A stretch of 64,000 bases of DNA, from contig NZ_LT635801.1 of NCBI RefSeq assembly GCF_900128495.1, forward strand, positions 2,692,691 through 2,756,690, given 5' to 3'. Positions within the stretch are counted from its first letter, which is position 1, and every line of letters begins with the position of its first letter. This DNA is from Bacteroides ilei (GTDB lineage Bacteria > Bacteroidota > Bacteroidia > Bacteroidales > Bacteroidaceae). The notes under the pieces were generated by a model. That model made no database searches, was not told where the DNA came from, and saw only the letters and a list, made by a program, of their open reading frames with translations. Positions 37,158-46,200 of this stretch are shown here, piece by piece. The translations under genes were made by a program, and so were the position numbers.

Positions 37158-38963
37158 TTACTCTTCATACATCTTTTCTATTTCCGCCGCATAATTCTTC
37201 ATCAAGACAGAACGTTTGATCTTCAGCGTATTGGTTAGCTCCCCTTTCTCCATACTGAAAGGCTCGGGCAACAATACAAACCGCTTGACCTGTTCATAAT
37301 GGGCAAATTCCTGTTGCAAGGTATCTATACGAGTACGGAAAAGATCTATGATTTCCTGTTTCTGCAACAGGTCCTTACGGTCGGTATAACTGATATGATG
37401 ATCTTTCGCATACTTCTCAACCTGATGATATTCGGGTACAATCAAAGCCGATACGAATTTACGCTGATCGGCGATAATAGAAATCTGGTCAATATAACGG
37501 TCGACAACCAATTTTGTTTCAATAGCCTGGGGAGCGATGTATTTACCGTTTGAGGTTTTGAACAGATCCTTGATACGGCCCGTCAGATACAGGAATCCAT
37601 CCTTGATATATCCTGCATCTCCGGTGTGGAACCAGCCGTCTTCGGTAAAGGCTTGCTCCGTTATGGCTTCTTTCTTATAATAGCCCTTCGTTATGGTTCC
37701 TCCACGCAGCAATATTTCATTATTTTCGCCGATCTTGATGTCTACTCCCTCCAAGACACGGCCAACAGAACCTATACGGAAATCACCGATCCATTCACAG
37801 GATACGGTAGCCGTACTCTCAGTTAATCCATAACCGGCAATCATATTGATTCCTACAGCATGTACAAACTCTTCTACCGCAGGAGGGATAGCGGCCCCCG
37901 CTGTCGGGAAGAAATTTCCGTTCTCGATACCTATAATCTTCTTCAAAAGGCTGAAGATAGTCTTTTCATAGAATCTATATTTCATACGGAGCATCATCGG
38001 CGGGGTAAGCCCATTCATCAGATAAGTGATATTATGTTCCTTACCTACCGCAAGCGCGTCAAGCATCAGGCTCTTCTTCAATCCCGAAGCCTCATTGATC
38101 TTCTCCAGAACGCCCGCATACACCTTCTCCCAAAAACGGGGAACACTGCACATGGCAGAAGGACGCACTTCCTTGATTGTCTTCTGGATATCTTGAGGAC
38201 GAAGATTTATACACAACAGACAGCCTCTATTAATGCAGAAATAAGTCCATGCCCGTTCAAAGATATGCGTAAAAGGCAGAAAATTCATAACTACGTCCGA
38301 TTCATCCAATCTGACCAGACGCCTTCCATTGGCCTCAAATGCCGCCTCATAGCAGGAATGATGTAACATGACCCCCTTCGAATCGCCAGTGGTACCCGAT
38401 GTATACAGGATGTTGGCCAAATCCCGGCTTTCCGATTCGGCCGTACGTTTATCAACCTCCTGCTGGAAACTTCCATCGGCTCCTTTAGCCAGAAAATCGT
38501 CAAAATAGACGGAATTGGTATCCGAAGCAGCCTTCTCCACTTTCGGATCGAATATAATAATCTGTTTCAAGGTCTTACAAAGGTTTTGTACCCGGAATGC
38601 GACATCATATTGATATTGTTCACCCACAAACAGGTAACGGATTGAAGCATCTTCAAGTATATAGTGGACCTGGGCTTCGGAACTGGTCGCATATAAAGGG
38701 ATTGAAACCACCCGGCTTCCGAATGCCCCGAAATCGACATACAGACACTCGGGCATATTTTGTGAAAATACGCCTATATTTTCCTGCACTTCCACTCCCA
38801 AAGCTACCAATGAATTCGAGACACGCTTCACTTTCATAGCAAACTGATTCCATGTAACCGGGATCCAGCTTCCGGTCGTATAATCGCGATACTTTAAGGC
38901 AACACGGTCATGATATTTTTCTGCCTGGCGGTAAACCAAAGTAGATAAATAAGAATTAGTCAT
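37158..38963 (-). CDS. Long-chain acyl-CoA ligase (AMP-binding)
   Basis: A 601-aa adenylate-forming enzyme that activates fatty acids to acyl-CoA. The AMP-binding P-loop is LYTSGTTGDSKGVML (about residue 187). Further motifs are NFLPFTHIFERAW, AGYGLTEST (about 387) and the C-terminal hinge TGRIKDLFKTSNGKYI. Length fits the FadD/ACSL class. Monocistronic as far as seen. Confidence 0.92.
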   Translation of the reverse strand: MTNSYLSTLVYRQAEKYHDRVALKYRDYTTGSWIPVTWNQFAMKVKRVSNSLVALGVEVQENIGVFSQNMPECLYVDFGAFGSRVVSIPLYATSSEAQVHYILEDASIRYLFVGEQYQYDVAFRVQNLCKTLKQIIIFDPKVEKAASDTNSVYFDDFLAKGADGSFQQEVDKRTAESESRDLANILYTSGTTGDSKGVMLHHSCYEAAFEANGRRLVRLDESDVVMNFLPFTHIFERAWTYFCINRGCLLCINLRPQDIQKTIKEVRPSAMCSVPRFWEKVYAGVLEKINEASGLKKSLMLDALAVGKEHNITYLMNGLTPPMMLRMKYRFYEKTIFSLLKKIIGIENGNFFPTAGAAIPPAVEEFVHAVGINMIAGYGLTESTATVSCEWIGDFRIGSVGRVLEGVDIKIGENNEILLRGGTITKGYYKKEAITEQAFTEDGWFHTGDAGYIKDGFLYLTGRIKDLFKTSNGKYIAPQAIETKLVVDRYIDQISIIADQRKFVSALIVPEYHQVEKYAKDHHISYTDRKDLLQKQEIIDLFRTRIDTLQQEFAHYEQVKRFVLLPEPFSMEKGELTNTLKIKRSVLMKNYAAEIEKMYEE

Positions 38964-38995
38964 TTAAATTTTAATTAATTTATTATCGCTGAACG

Positions 38996-39003
38996 CAAAT
39001 ATA
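38996..39003 (-). promoter_or_regulatory. TAnnTTTG promoter of the acyl-CoA ligase gene
   Basis: Minus-strand TATATTTG, 33 bp before the start codon. Confidence 0.5.
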
Positions 39004-39027
39004 GAGTTTAATTTGGAATAAATAAAG

Positions 39028-39035
39028 TATCTTTG
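39028..39035 (+). promoter_or_regulatory. TAnnTTTG promoter of the M20-M28-sufE run
   Basis: TATCTTTG, 23 bp before the M20 gene. A TTTG at 39012 is too close (12 bp) to serve as -33. Confidence 0.5.
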
Positions 39036-39057
39036 CCCTACAAAATAAATAATCTTT

Positions 39058-40122
39058 ATGTTTGAAACTGGTTACTATACTTCCGAAGCACTCACTTTGC
39101 TTCAGGCACTGATCGGCATCCCGTCTTTAAGCAGAGAAGAAGAAGCTGCTGCCGACTTTCTACAGAACTATATTGAGGAAACTGGAATCATGACAGGACG
39201 TTTCGGCAACAACATCTGGTGTATCGGCCCGATGTTTGATGTCAAGAAACCCACCATTCTGCTGAATTCCCATATCGATACTGTCCGTCCGGTAAACGGA
39301 TGGCGCAAACAGCCGTTCACTCCCAAAATAGACAATGGCAAACTATATGGGCTGGGGAGCAACGATGCCGGAGCCAGCGTAGTATCATTGTTCCAGGCAT
39401 ACCGTTACCTGACTTCCACCGAACAAAGCTACAACCTGATTTTTCTGGCTTCGTGCGAAGAAGAAGTTTCCGGGAAAAACGGGATTGAAAGTGTATTGCC
39501 CCAGCTTCCCCCCATCACATTAGGAGTAGTAGGAGAGCCGACGGAAATGTGTCCCGCCATTGCAGAAAAAGGCCTGATGGTACTTGACGTGACAGCCAGA
39601 GGAAAAGCCGGACATGCAGCCCGGGACGAAGGAGAAAATGCCATATATAAAGTATTGGACGACATCCAATGGTTCCGTTCATACCGGTTTCCCAAAGAAT
39701 CTCCACTATTGGGACCTGTAAAAATGAGTGTCACACAAATCAATGCCGGAACCCAGCATAATGTTGTACCCGACTTATGTACCTTCGTTGTTGATATCCG
39801 CAGCAACGAATTCTACTCAAACGAAGAATTATTCAAAGAAATCACGGCACACATCAGTTGTGAAGCCAAGGCACGCTCTTTCCGCCTGAATTCATCGCAC
39901 ATTGACATCAACCATCCGTTTGTACAACGGGCCATCGAACTGGGTAAAACACCTTTCGGATCACCCACCCTGTCCGACCAGGCCCTGATGCCTTTCCCCT
40001 CCGTAAAAATCGGTCCGGGAAAATCATCACGTTCACATACAGCAGACGAATACATCATGCTGAACGAAATTGAAGATGCCATCACTACCTATATCCGGAT
40101 TTTGGACGGACTGAAGTTATAA
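39058..40122 (+). CDS. M20-family metallo-hydrolase (ArgE/DapE-like deacylase)
   Basis: A 354-aa dinuclear zinc amidohydrolase. Metal and catalytic residues: LLNSHIDTVRP, LGSNDAGASV, the catalytic pair in SCEEEVSG, GVVGEPTEM, and a late histidine in SSRSHTADE. The family removes N-acyl groups from amino acids. In Bacteroides a related enzyme deacylates acetyl- or succinyl-citrulline in arginine synthesis, which would link it to argB, but this is inference. First of three genes in the same direction (M20, M28, sufE). Confidence 0.88.
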   Translation: MFETGYYTSEALTLLQALIGIPSLSREEEAAADFLQNYIEETGIMTGRFGNNIWCIGPMFDVKKPTILLNSHIDTVRPVNGWRKQPFTPKIDNGKLYGLGSNDAGASVVSLFQAYRYLTSTEQSYNLIFLASCEEEVSGKNGIESVLPQLPPITLGVVGEPTEMCPAIAEKGLMVLDVTARGKAGHAARDEGENAIYKVLDDIQWFRSYRFPKESPLLGPVKMSVTQINAGTQHNVVPDLCTFVVDIRSNEFYSNEELFKEITAHISCEAKARSFRLNSSHIDINHPFVQRAIELGKTPFGSPTLSDQALMPFPSVKIGPGKSSRSHTADEYIMLNEIEDAITTYIRILDGLKL

Positions 40123-40148
40123 TTTGTTTAACACCAAATCGAATCAGA

Positions 40149-41153
40149 ATGAAATTCCCTAAATGTCAATCGGCTGTACTCCCTTTATTGTTGGGAACCG
40201 CCCTTTTCATCTCATGCGGAAGCAGCAACAAGAAGAACGTCCAGGAAAATATAGAGGAGGAGACATTCATCAAAGCTCCTGAATTCAATGCCGACAGTGC
40301 CTATACCTATGTCGCCGCACAGGTTGCATTCGGTCCGCGCGTCCCCAACACTGCCGCCCACCGCTCATGCGGCGAATATCTGGCAAAAAAGCTGGAACAG
40401 TTCGGAGCAAAAGTCTACAACCAACATGCAGACCTCATGGCTTACGACGGTACGATCCTGAAATCACGCAATATCATCGGAGCCTATAAACCGGAAAGCA
40501 AGAAGAGAGTTATGCTATGTGCCCATTGGGACAGCCGCCCTTATGCTGATGCTGGCGAAGAGAAATTCCACCATACTCCGATAGACGGAGCCAATGACGG
40601 AGCCAGCGGCGTAGGAGTCCTGTTGGAAATCGCCCGTCAGCTCCAGAAACAGTTGCCGGAAATCGGTATTGATATCATATTTTTCGATTCTGAAGATTAC
40701 GGAACTCCCGATTTCTACCAAGGCCAGCATCAGGCCGACACCTGGTGTCTGGGATCACAATATTGGGGAAGAATCCCTCATGTAACAGACTATAAAGCCA
40801 GATTTGGTATCCTGCTGGATATGGTTGGCGGCAAAAACGCCACCTTCTATTATGAAGACTATTCCAAACATACAGCCAATAAAGCCATGAAAAAAATATG
40901 GAAGGCAGCCGATACGCTGGGATACGGAAACTTTTTCATCAAAGCAGACGGCGGACCAATCACCGACGACCACATCTATGTACACCAGTTACGTCAGATT
41001 CCCTGTGTTGACATCATCGACTTCAATCCGAATACCGAAACCGGGTTCAATGAAGCATGGCATACAGTCAATGACAATATGGAAAGAATTGACAAAGCGA
41101 CCTTACAGGCCGTAGGACAAACCGTTATGACAGTAATATACAACGAAAAATAA
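40149..41153 (+). CDS. M28-family lipoprotein, glutaminyl cyclase-like
   Basis: A 334-aa lipoprotein: the signal ends FISC|GSS, placing it on the periplasmic or outer-membrane leaflet. The M28 zinc site is visible as CAHWDSRPYAD, DGANDGASGVGVLLEIA and FDSEDYG, with WCLGSQYW after it. These match type II glutaminyl cyclases of Bacteroidetes such as the Porphyromonas enzyme, which close N-terminal Gln to pyroglutamate on exported proteins. A plain aminopeptidase is the alternative. Several exported proteins in this window would begin with Gln after signal cleavage. Confidence 0.85.
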   Translation: MKFPKCQSAVLPLLLGTALFISCGSSNKKNVQENIEEETFIKAPEFNADSAYTYVAAQVAFGPRVPNTAAHRSCGEYLAKKLEQFGAKVYNQHADLMAYDGTILKSRNIIGAYKPESKKRVMLCAHWDSRPYADAGEEKFHHTPIDGANDGASGVGVLLEIARQLQKQLPEIGIDIIFFDSEDYGTPDFYQGQHQADTWCLGSQYWGRIPHVTDYKARFGILLDMVGGKNATFYYEDYSKHTANKAMKKIWKAADTLGYGNFFIKADGGPITDDHIYVHQLRQIPCVDIIDFNPNTETGFNEAWHTVNDNMERIDKATLQAVGQTVMTVIYNEK

Positions 41154-41165
41154 AGATAGGACATA

Positions 41166-41603
41166 ATGAAAACAATTAATGAACTTCAGGATGAAGTAAT
41201 TGAAGAGTTCAGCGATTTTGATGACTGGATGGATAAATACCAGCTGCTGATTGATCTAGGCAACGAACAGAAACCACTGGACGAAAAATACAAGACAGAA
41301 CAGAACCTGATCGACGGATGCCAAAGCCGGGTATGGCTGCAGGCAGATCTTGTAGACGGGAAAATTGTATTTCAGGCAGAGAGTGACGCTCTGATTGTAA
41401 AGGGCATTATCGCATTGCTGATCAAAGTAGTATCAGGACATACTCCTGATGAAATCCTGAACTCCGATCTTTATTTCATTGAAAAGATCGGCTTGAAGGA
41501 ACATCTTTCTCCTACCCGGAGCAACGGACTGCTCGCAATGGTAAAACAGATGCGGATGTATGCCCTGGCTTTCAAGGCAAAACAGGAAGAACAGAAATCC
41601 TGA
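41166..41603 (+). CDS. sufE: SufE-family sulfur acceptor
   Basis: A 145-aa protein that takes persulfide sulfur from a cysteine desulfurase for Fe-S assembly. The active cysteine is in LIDGCQSRVWLQ (about residue 51), with the family's GIIALLIKVVSGHTPDEIL downstream. It starts 12 bp after the M28 gene and ends at a strong terminator. No sufS or sufBCD is in the window. Confidence 0.92.
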   Translation: MKTINELQDEVIEEFSDFDDWMDKYQLLIDLGNEQKPLDEKYKTEQNLIDGCQSRVWLQADLVDGKIVFQAESDALIVKGIIALLIKVVSGHTPDEILNSDLYFIEKIGLKEHLSPTRSNGLLAMVKQMRMYALAFKAKQEEQKS

Positions 41604-41627
41604 GCTACAGCATATAATAAAAGATTG

Positions 41628-41664
41628 AAGCCTCGGAAGTTATCGCTTCACGAGGCTTTTTACA
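41628..41664 (+). terminator. Terminator after sufE
   Basis: Stem AAGCCTCG/CGAGGCTT with an inner GAAG/CTTC pairing, then TTTT. A strong rightward terminator. Confidence 0.85.
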
Positions 41665-41712
41665 TCAGCCGGTTTATAAAACTTTCCCTAAAAGATTATC
41701 CTTCCTCCACGA

Positions 41713-42912
41713 TCATGCTTTCCGGCATTTTATCAGAACCCTGTCACCGCTAACCAAAGTCGTTGCAAACAGATAAAGGTCACCTCCTTCCTTCAGCTTC
41801 AGTTTTTTTCTCAACTCGGCTACTGTAGCCGGGAAATTACGGACTGTAAGATTAGCCTTATCCACTCCCTCCAGAAATGCTCTCAACTCTCTCTTTCCAA
41901 AACCCGAAACACCGATTACATTAAAACGTCGCCCCGGAAAATCGACCAAAGTTTCCGATGTGTACAGATGGCTATTGGAATGTAATTTTTTGACTGCATA
42001 TCTTTCGGATAACAGACGGTAAGGTGCGGCCTTCAATAAAGCAACTCCCGGTTCATACAAAAAAGATTCTACACAATCAGCCAGTACACATGTGGCATCC
42101 TTTTCCTCCTTCATGGTAAAGCGGAAAGGCGTTGTCAACGAGTTATCAACAATCTGTTCACAACTTATCACCACCTCATTCCCCCTTTCCAATACCTCAG
42201 GAAAGACTTTCCGAAGAATAACGACCAACTCTTTGCACTCGTTATTAACAGCTATAACATGTACTTCACAGACATGTTTCAATTCACGCAACGCCGAAAA
42301 CAGATCCAACATGGGAGACAGCTTGATCATAACCGTACGTCCCTTTTCAACCAATAATGGTTCTAGAGCACAAACGTCCGGTTCACATTCGGAAATAGCT
42401 ACAGTCTTTCCGCCGTAAATATCCCTGCGGGCCGGATCCAGAAACAGACAATCGACAGGATCCATTCCTTTCAGATATTCAACCCCGTCAGCCTGTCGGA
42501 TCTGGATATGCCCCAATCCCAACAGTGGGAAATTATGGCGGGCCAATCTGCAAAGGTTGTCCTGCTGTTCCACATAATATACTTTCTGGAACTTTTTTCC
42601 TATAAAGGAACAATCCACCCCCAGTCCGGCTGTCAAATCGGTAAAGGTATCCCCATGCACCAATGAAGCCTTATAACATGCTGTTATTTCGGAAGAACAT
42701 TGTTCCATCGACAAATGTGGAGGATAAATTATACCTTCCGTCCGTGCCCAGGAAGGAATCTTTTTACAGGCTATCTGCCATCCGGCAATCTGGACCACCG
42801 CTTCGGAAATATCTACCAAAGGATATTTGCCCGATTGCAATGCCAGCTTCCTGACATCGTCCATACGATGCTCTTTTATAAAATGTAGCGTTTCGGGAGA
42901 CAATAAATCCAT
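41713..42912 (-). CDS. THUMP-like SAM-dependent methyltransferase
   Basis: A 399-aa Rossmann methyltransferase. Motif I is DLTAGLGVDCSFIGK, followed by YYVEQQDN, ADGVEYL and the catalytic-region block FLDPARRD. An N-terminal helical part and a C-terminal ferredoxin/THUMP-like portion match the Porphyromonas PG_1098-type architecture of Bacteroidota. An RNA substrate is likely from the family but untested. I set the start at 42912 (MDLLSPETLHF); the longer frame runs through the hairpins of a terminator and into the att region. Confidence 0.85.
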   Translation of the reverse strand: MDLLSPETLHFIKEHRMDDVRKLALQSGKYPLVDISEAVVQIAGWQIACKKIPSWARTEGIIYPPHLSMEQCSSEITACYKASLVHGDTFTDLTAGLGVDCSFIGKKFQKVYYVEQQDNLCRLARHNFPLLGLGHIQIRQADGVEYLKGMDPVDCLFLDPARRDIYGGKTVAISECEPDVCALEPLLVEKGRTVMIKLSPMLDLFSALRELKHVCEVHVIAVNNECKELVVILRKVFPEVLERGNEVVISCEQIVDNSLTTPFRFTMKEEKDATCVLADCVESFLYEPGVALLKAAPYRLLSERYAVKKLHSNSHLYTSETLVDFPGRRFNVIGVSGFGKRELRAFLEGVDKANLTVRNFPATVAELRKKLKLKEGGDLYLFATTLVSGDRVLIKCRKA

Positions 42913-42975
42913 AAAAACATATTTTCTGTAAAGATACGTTTTTTCCGACAAAACATCCCTTTTCACAAAGGGATA

Positions 42976-43006
42976 CAAAAAAAGGGATATGTTTTTCACA
43001 TACCCC
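42976..43006 (-). terminator. Orphaned terminator of the interrupted DUF2795 gene
   Basis: On the minus strand, GGGGTATGT/ACATATCCC (one G-U pair) with a GAAAA loop, then seven T. It lies just after the stop codon that ends the left copy of the att repeat. It is therefore the original terminator of the gene at 59183-59404, now about 16 kb away. A second ATCCCTTT/AAAGGGAT stem follows at about 42954-42973. Confidence 0.8.
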
Positions 43007-43030
43007 TGCATTCCATTATAAGATTGTCTT

Positions 43031-43052
43031 AATATTCGTCCTCGTTGAAGAA
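43031..43052. repeat. attL core
   Basis: Left copy of the 22-bp att repeat; it matches 59185-59206 except for one base (43038, G instead of C). On the minus strand it still encodes the last codons of the target gene, FFNEDEY then TAA at 43029-43031. Confidence 0.88.
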
Positions 43053-43102
43053 ACTTATCTATATTGGTTATCAATATATTATAAATTAATCAATGAAATT
43101 TA

Positions 43103-43165
43103 CACAAACAAACTGCACTATCTGAGACGGGCTGGGGCGATGGAAAGAATAGTTGGACAAACAAA
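43103..43165. repeat. Candidate integrase arm-binding sites, left end
   Basis: CACAAACAAAC at 43103-43113 and GACAAACAAA at 43156-43165, in the same orientation as three copies near the integrase end. The 157-bp stretch to the next gene otherwise holds only a weak AACTATA/TATAGTT inverted pair. Confidence 0.55.
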
Positions 43166-43209
43166 ACTATACTTTATGGAAACATAATTATAAAAATTAT
43201 AGTTCCGTA

Positions 43210-46200
43210 TTAACCTGCAATTTGAACTTTGCCGTCGACTTCTGTGATTTCGTCACTTTTTAGCATCGCTTTATAAACACTCTGAAGAGAGGTTATGATA
43301 TTCTCTCCTGTACGTTTGAAGCCAAATTCTCGCGCTGTAACAATAAACAAATCATCAGGAGTGATACCATAACTATTAGTTACTATCACCTTCATCGCCA
43401 AGGCCAATTCTTCGTCGCAGATATATGCGATTGGACGGATATAATCATCCTCAGGATTTGGAATCCTTACTCTTATATTGTCAAAACCGGCTATCCGCAC
43501 AAATTCTTTTTTATCAACAGAAATTTTACCTTTCAAGTAATTCTTAAATATAAAACTAACATCATTGCGCACAACAGAGGTAACCTTTTGTCTACCAAAT
43601 AATGGAGCGACGCGGCGGCATAACTCTTCAAAATGTATTGGCTGTTCTATCGAAATGACATTAAAAATTGTATCATATATTTCAGTGGCACCCTCTTCTC
43701 CAAAAGGATTTGCACGTTTATACATGTCAAATCCATACCCGGGCTCCTGACTTTCCGCTGACTCAATGATTTCTTCAATATCAACTGGAGGTATGACAGA
43801 TTGCCCTATTTGACAACTCTCGACAAGATGGCTACTTATAGTATTAGCCCCCAATGCTTTTTCAATAGCATTAACGAGCTTTTCTTCTTCTGTTGTCTGG
43901 TCTTTTATCCAGTCGGTTGACCATATGCGATATATTGTCCATCCCATATCTTCAAGTATGGTCTGACGCAGTCTATCCCTTTCTCGCGCAGTCCTTGAAC
44001 TATGATAGGTTGCGCCATCACATTCAATTCCAATGACAAATTTACCTGTATTGATTGGGTCTTTGACGGCCATATCTATACGGAAGCCCGAACATCCTAC
44101 CTGAGTTACCACATTATAACCTTTAGATTGGAGAAAATCGTATACTGCCTCTTCGAATGGAGAATCAAAATCTAAATTATAATTATATGTAAGTTCTTTT
44201 TCCAGAGCGATAATGCCTTGTTGCGCAAATTCAATATACGAACGTAGCATCCTCACACCCTCTGAAGATGTTTTGTCAAGATCTATATCATTCGCAGTGA
44301 TTGAACCAACCAGCTTTACGTTGTACTTGGCTCGGGTGATTGCGACATTCAGACGACGGTATCCGCCTTCACGGCTTAATGGTCCGAAGTTCATATACAT
44401 AATATCTCTGCTGTCTTTAGCATATCCTATACTAAAGATGATTGTATCACGTTCATCACCCTGGACGTTTTCCAGATTTTTTATAAAGAATGGTTCTTCT
44501 TTGTCCTCTATAAAGAATTTGTCAAATCTTGAATCCTGCAGTCGTCTTTGGCGGATAGCAGCATCCACGGCATTCTGTTGAGCTTCGCTAAATGTCACTA
44601 CGCCTAATGAACGATTCGGATACTTGCGGAAATGTTCAAAAACCAAATCAGCAACTTTTTTAGCTTCAATGATATTATTCTTTTTTCCTCCTCGGTCATA
44701 TACTCCGTCCTTAACATAAATATATTCCACGCCGGTGTCAGGCGCACTTTCTATCGATGAAGGGAAAGTAATAAGCTGGCTATTGTAAACCTTGACATTC
44801 GAGAACGCAATAAGATGTTCATCACGGCTTCTATAATGCCATCTCAAGCTTCGCTCAGGCAAAACAGCTACAGCTTCATCAAGGACTGATTCAAAAGCTC
44901 CGGCATCCTCGCTTTCTACAGTCTCATCGGAATCAATATCATAGTCTTCATCATTAAGTGATGCCGAGAAGAAACTTGTAGGTGGAAGCTGCTTTGTATC
45001 TCCGACAATAATGGTCTGTTTGCCTCGCATTATGGCTCCAATAGCATCCTCAGTATGAACCTGCGATGCCTCATCAAAGATGACCAAATCAAAGTTGTAA
45101 CTTTGAGCTTCCAAAAATACACTTACAGATAGAGGAGACATCATAAAGCAAGGACGCAAAGCCGTGATGAGATTTGGAATTGTCATAAAGAGCTTGCGTA
45201 ATGGCATAAGTCTCCTTTGCTTGTTAAGTTCCCTTTTCAATATTGCAATCTCATCCCTTGCAACATTAATTGAATTGAAGTCCGGAATTCTACTTAATGC
45301 ACGTTCTCGAACTCGTGCTCGTGCAATTTTGAACTGCCCTTTATCTAACTCACAGAATTCGCTAATAGTTTGTGCTTGTATTCTTCCCCTGAAATCTTGC
45401 ACGGCAGGAAACTTTGGAAGAATTGCATCAAGCCAAAGACGATAAAATCTTTTAAGATATGCATCCGTAATGTAGTTGGAATCTATTTCCAATCCCTCAA
45501 CTTGTTTAATAAATGTACCAAGACCAAGTTTATCGCACTTTTCTCTGTTAGAACAGTAATCGACCCACTCTTCCAACAAATACTTTTTATCGCGGCAAAG
45601 AGACATCCTTCTGGAAAGATCTAGGATATTTGTCTGATAAAAATCTTCTTCATTGTTAAAAAGAGATGCAAACCAGTCTATATATTCACTTGCTGAATCT
45701 ATAAGTGCGGATATTTTTCCGCTCGTATCGCCACAATAGGATATAATATTTTTATCATTGCATACAGCTTTAACAAACGAATCAGGTAAACTATACTGTG
45801 TCGCAAGTTCTTTTAATCCAGCAGCGTATTTAAGAGCCTCTATCAATTCATCCCAATTCGTCTCAAGTCCGTTATAAAAATCTTTGTAAAATCCTCTGAT
45901 TTTGTCTTTTTGTCTTGCCAGTTGATTATTCAGACCTTTCAATGAGATTGATAAATCCAAATCAGAAATGGCTGATTCATAATCGCACGGCGTATTGCGA
46001 ATATTCATTAAGGCATTGTACTCTTCAATGAATTTTTCAGCCAAAGATATAGTCTCAAGTGAGTATGTATTAATCTTATCCCATATGGAAGTTTCGTCGA
46101 TTTTAACCTTGAGAATCGCTTTCAATATCCTTAATTGCTCATCAATATAACTTGACGAACTTTGCATATTGAATTGCGAAATCTCAGAGGATGGCAACTG

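Noticed and set aside
42913..43074. N-terminal extension of the THUMP-like methyltransferase (54 codons)
   Set aside because: It runs through the hairpins of a terminator and the att repeat and shows no family similarity; the start at 42912 is better.
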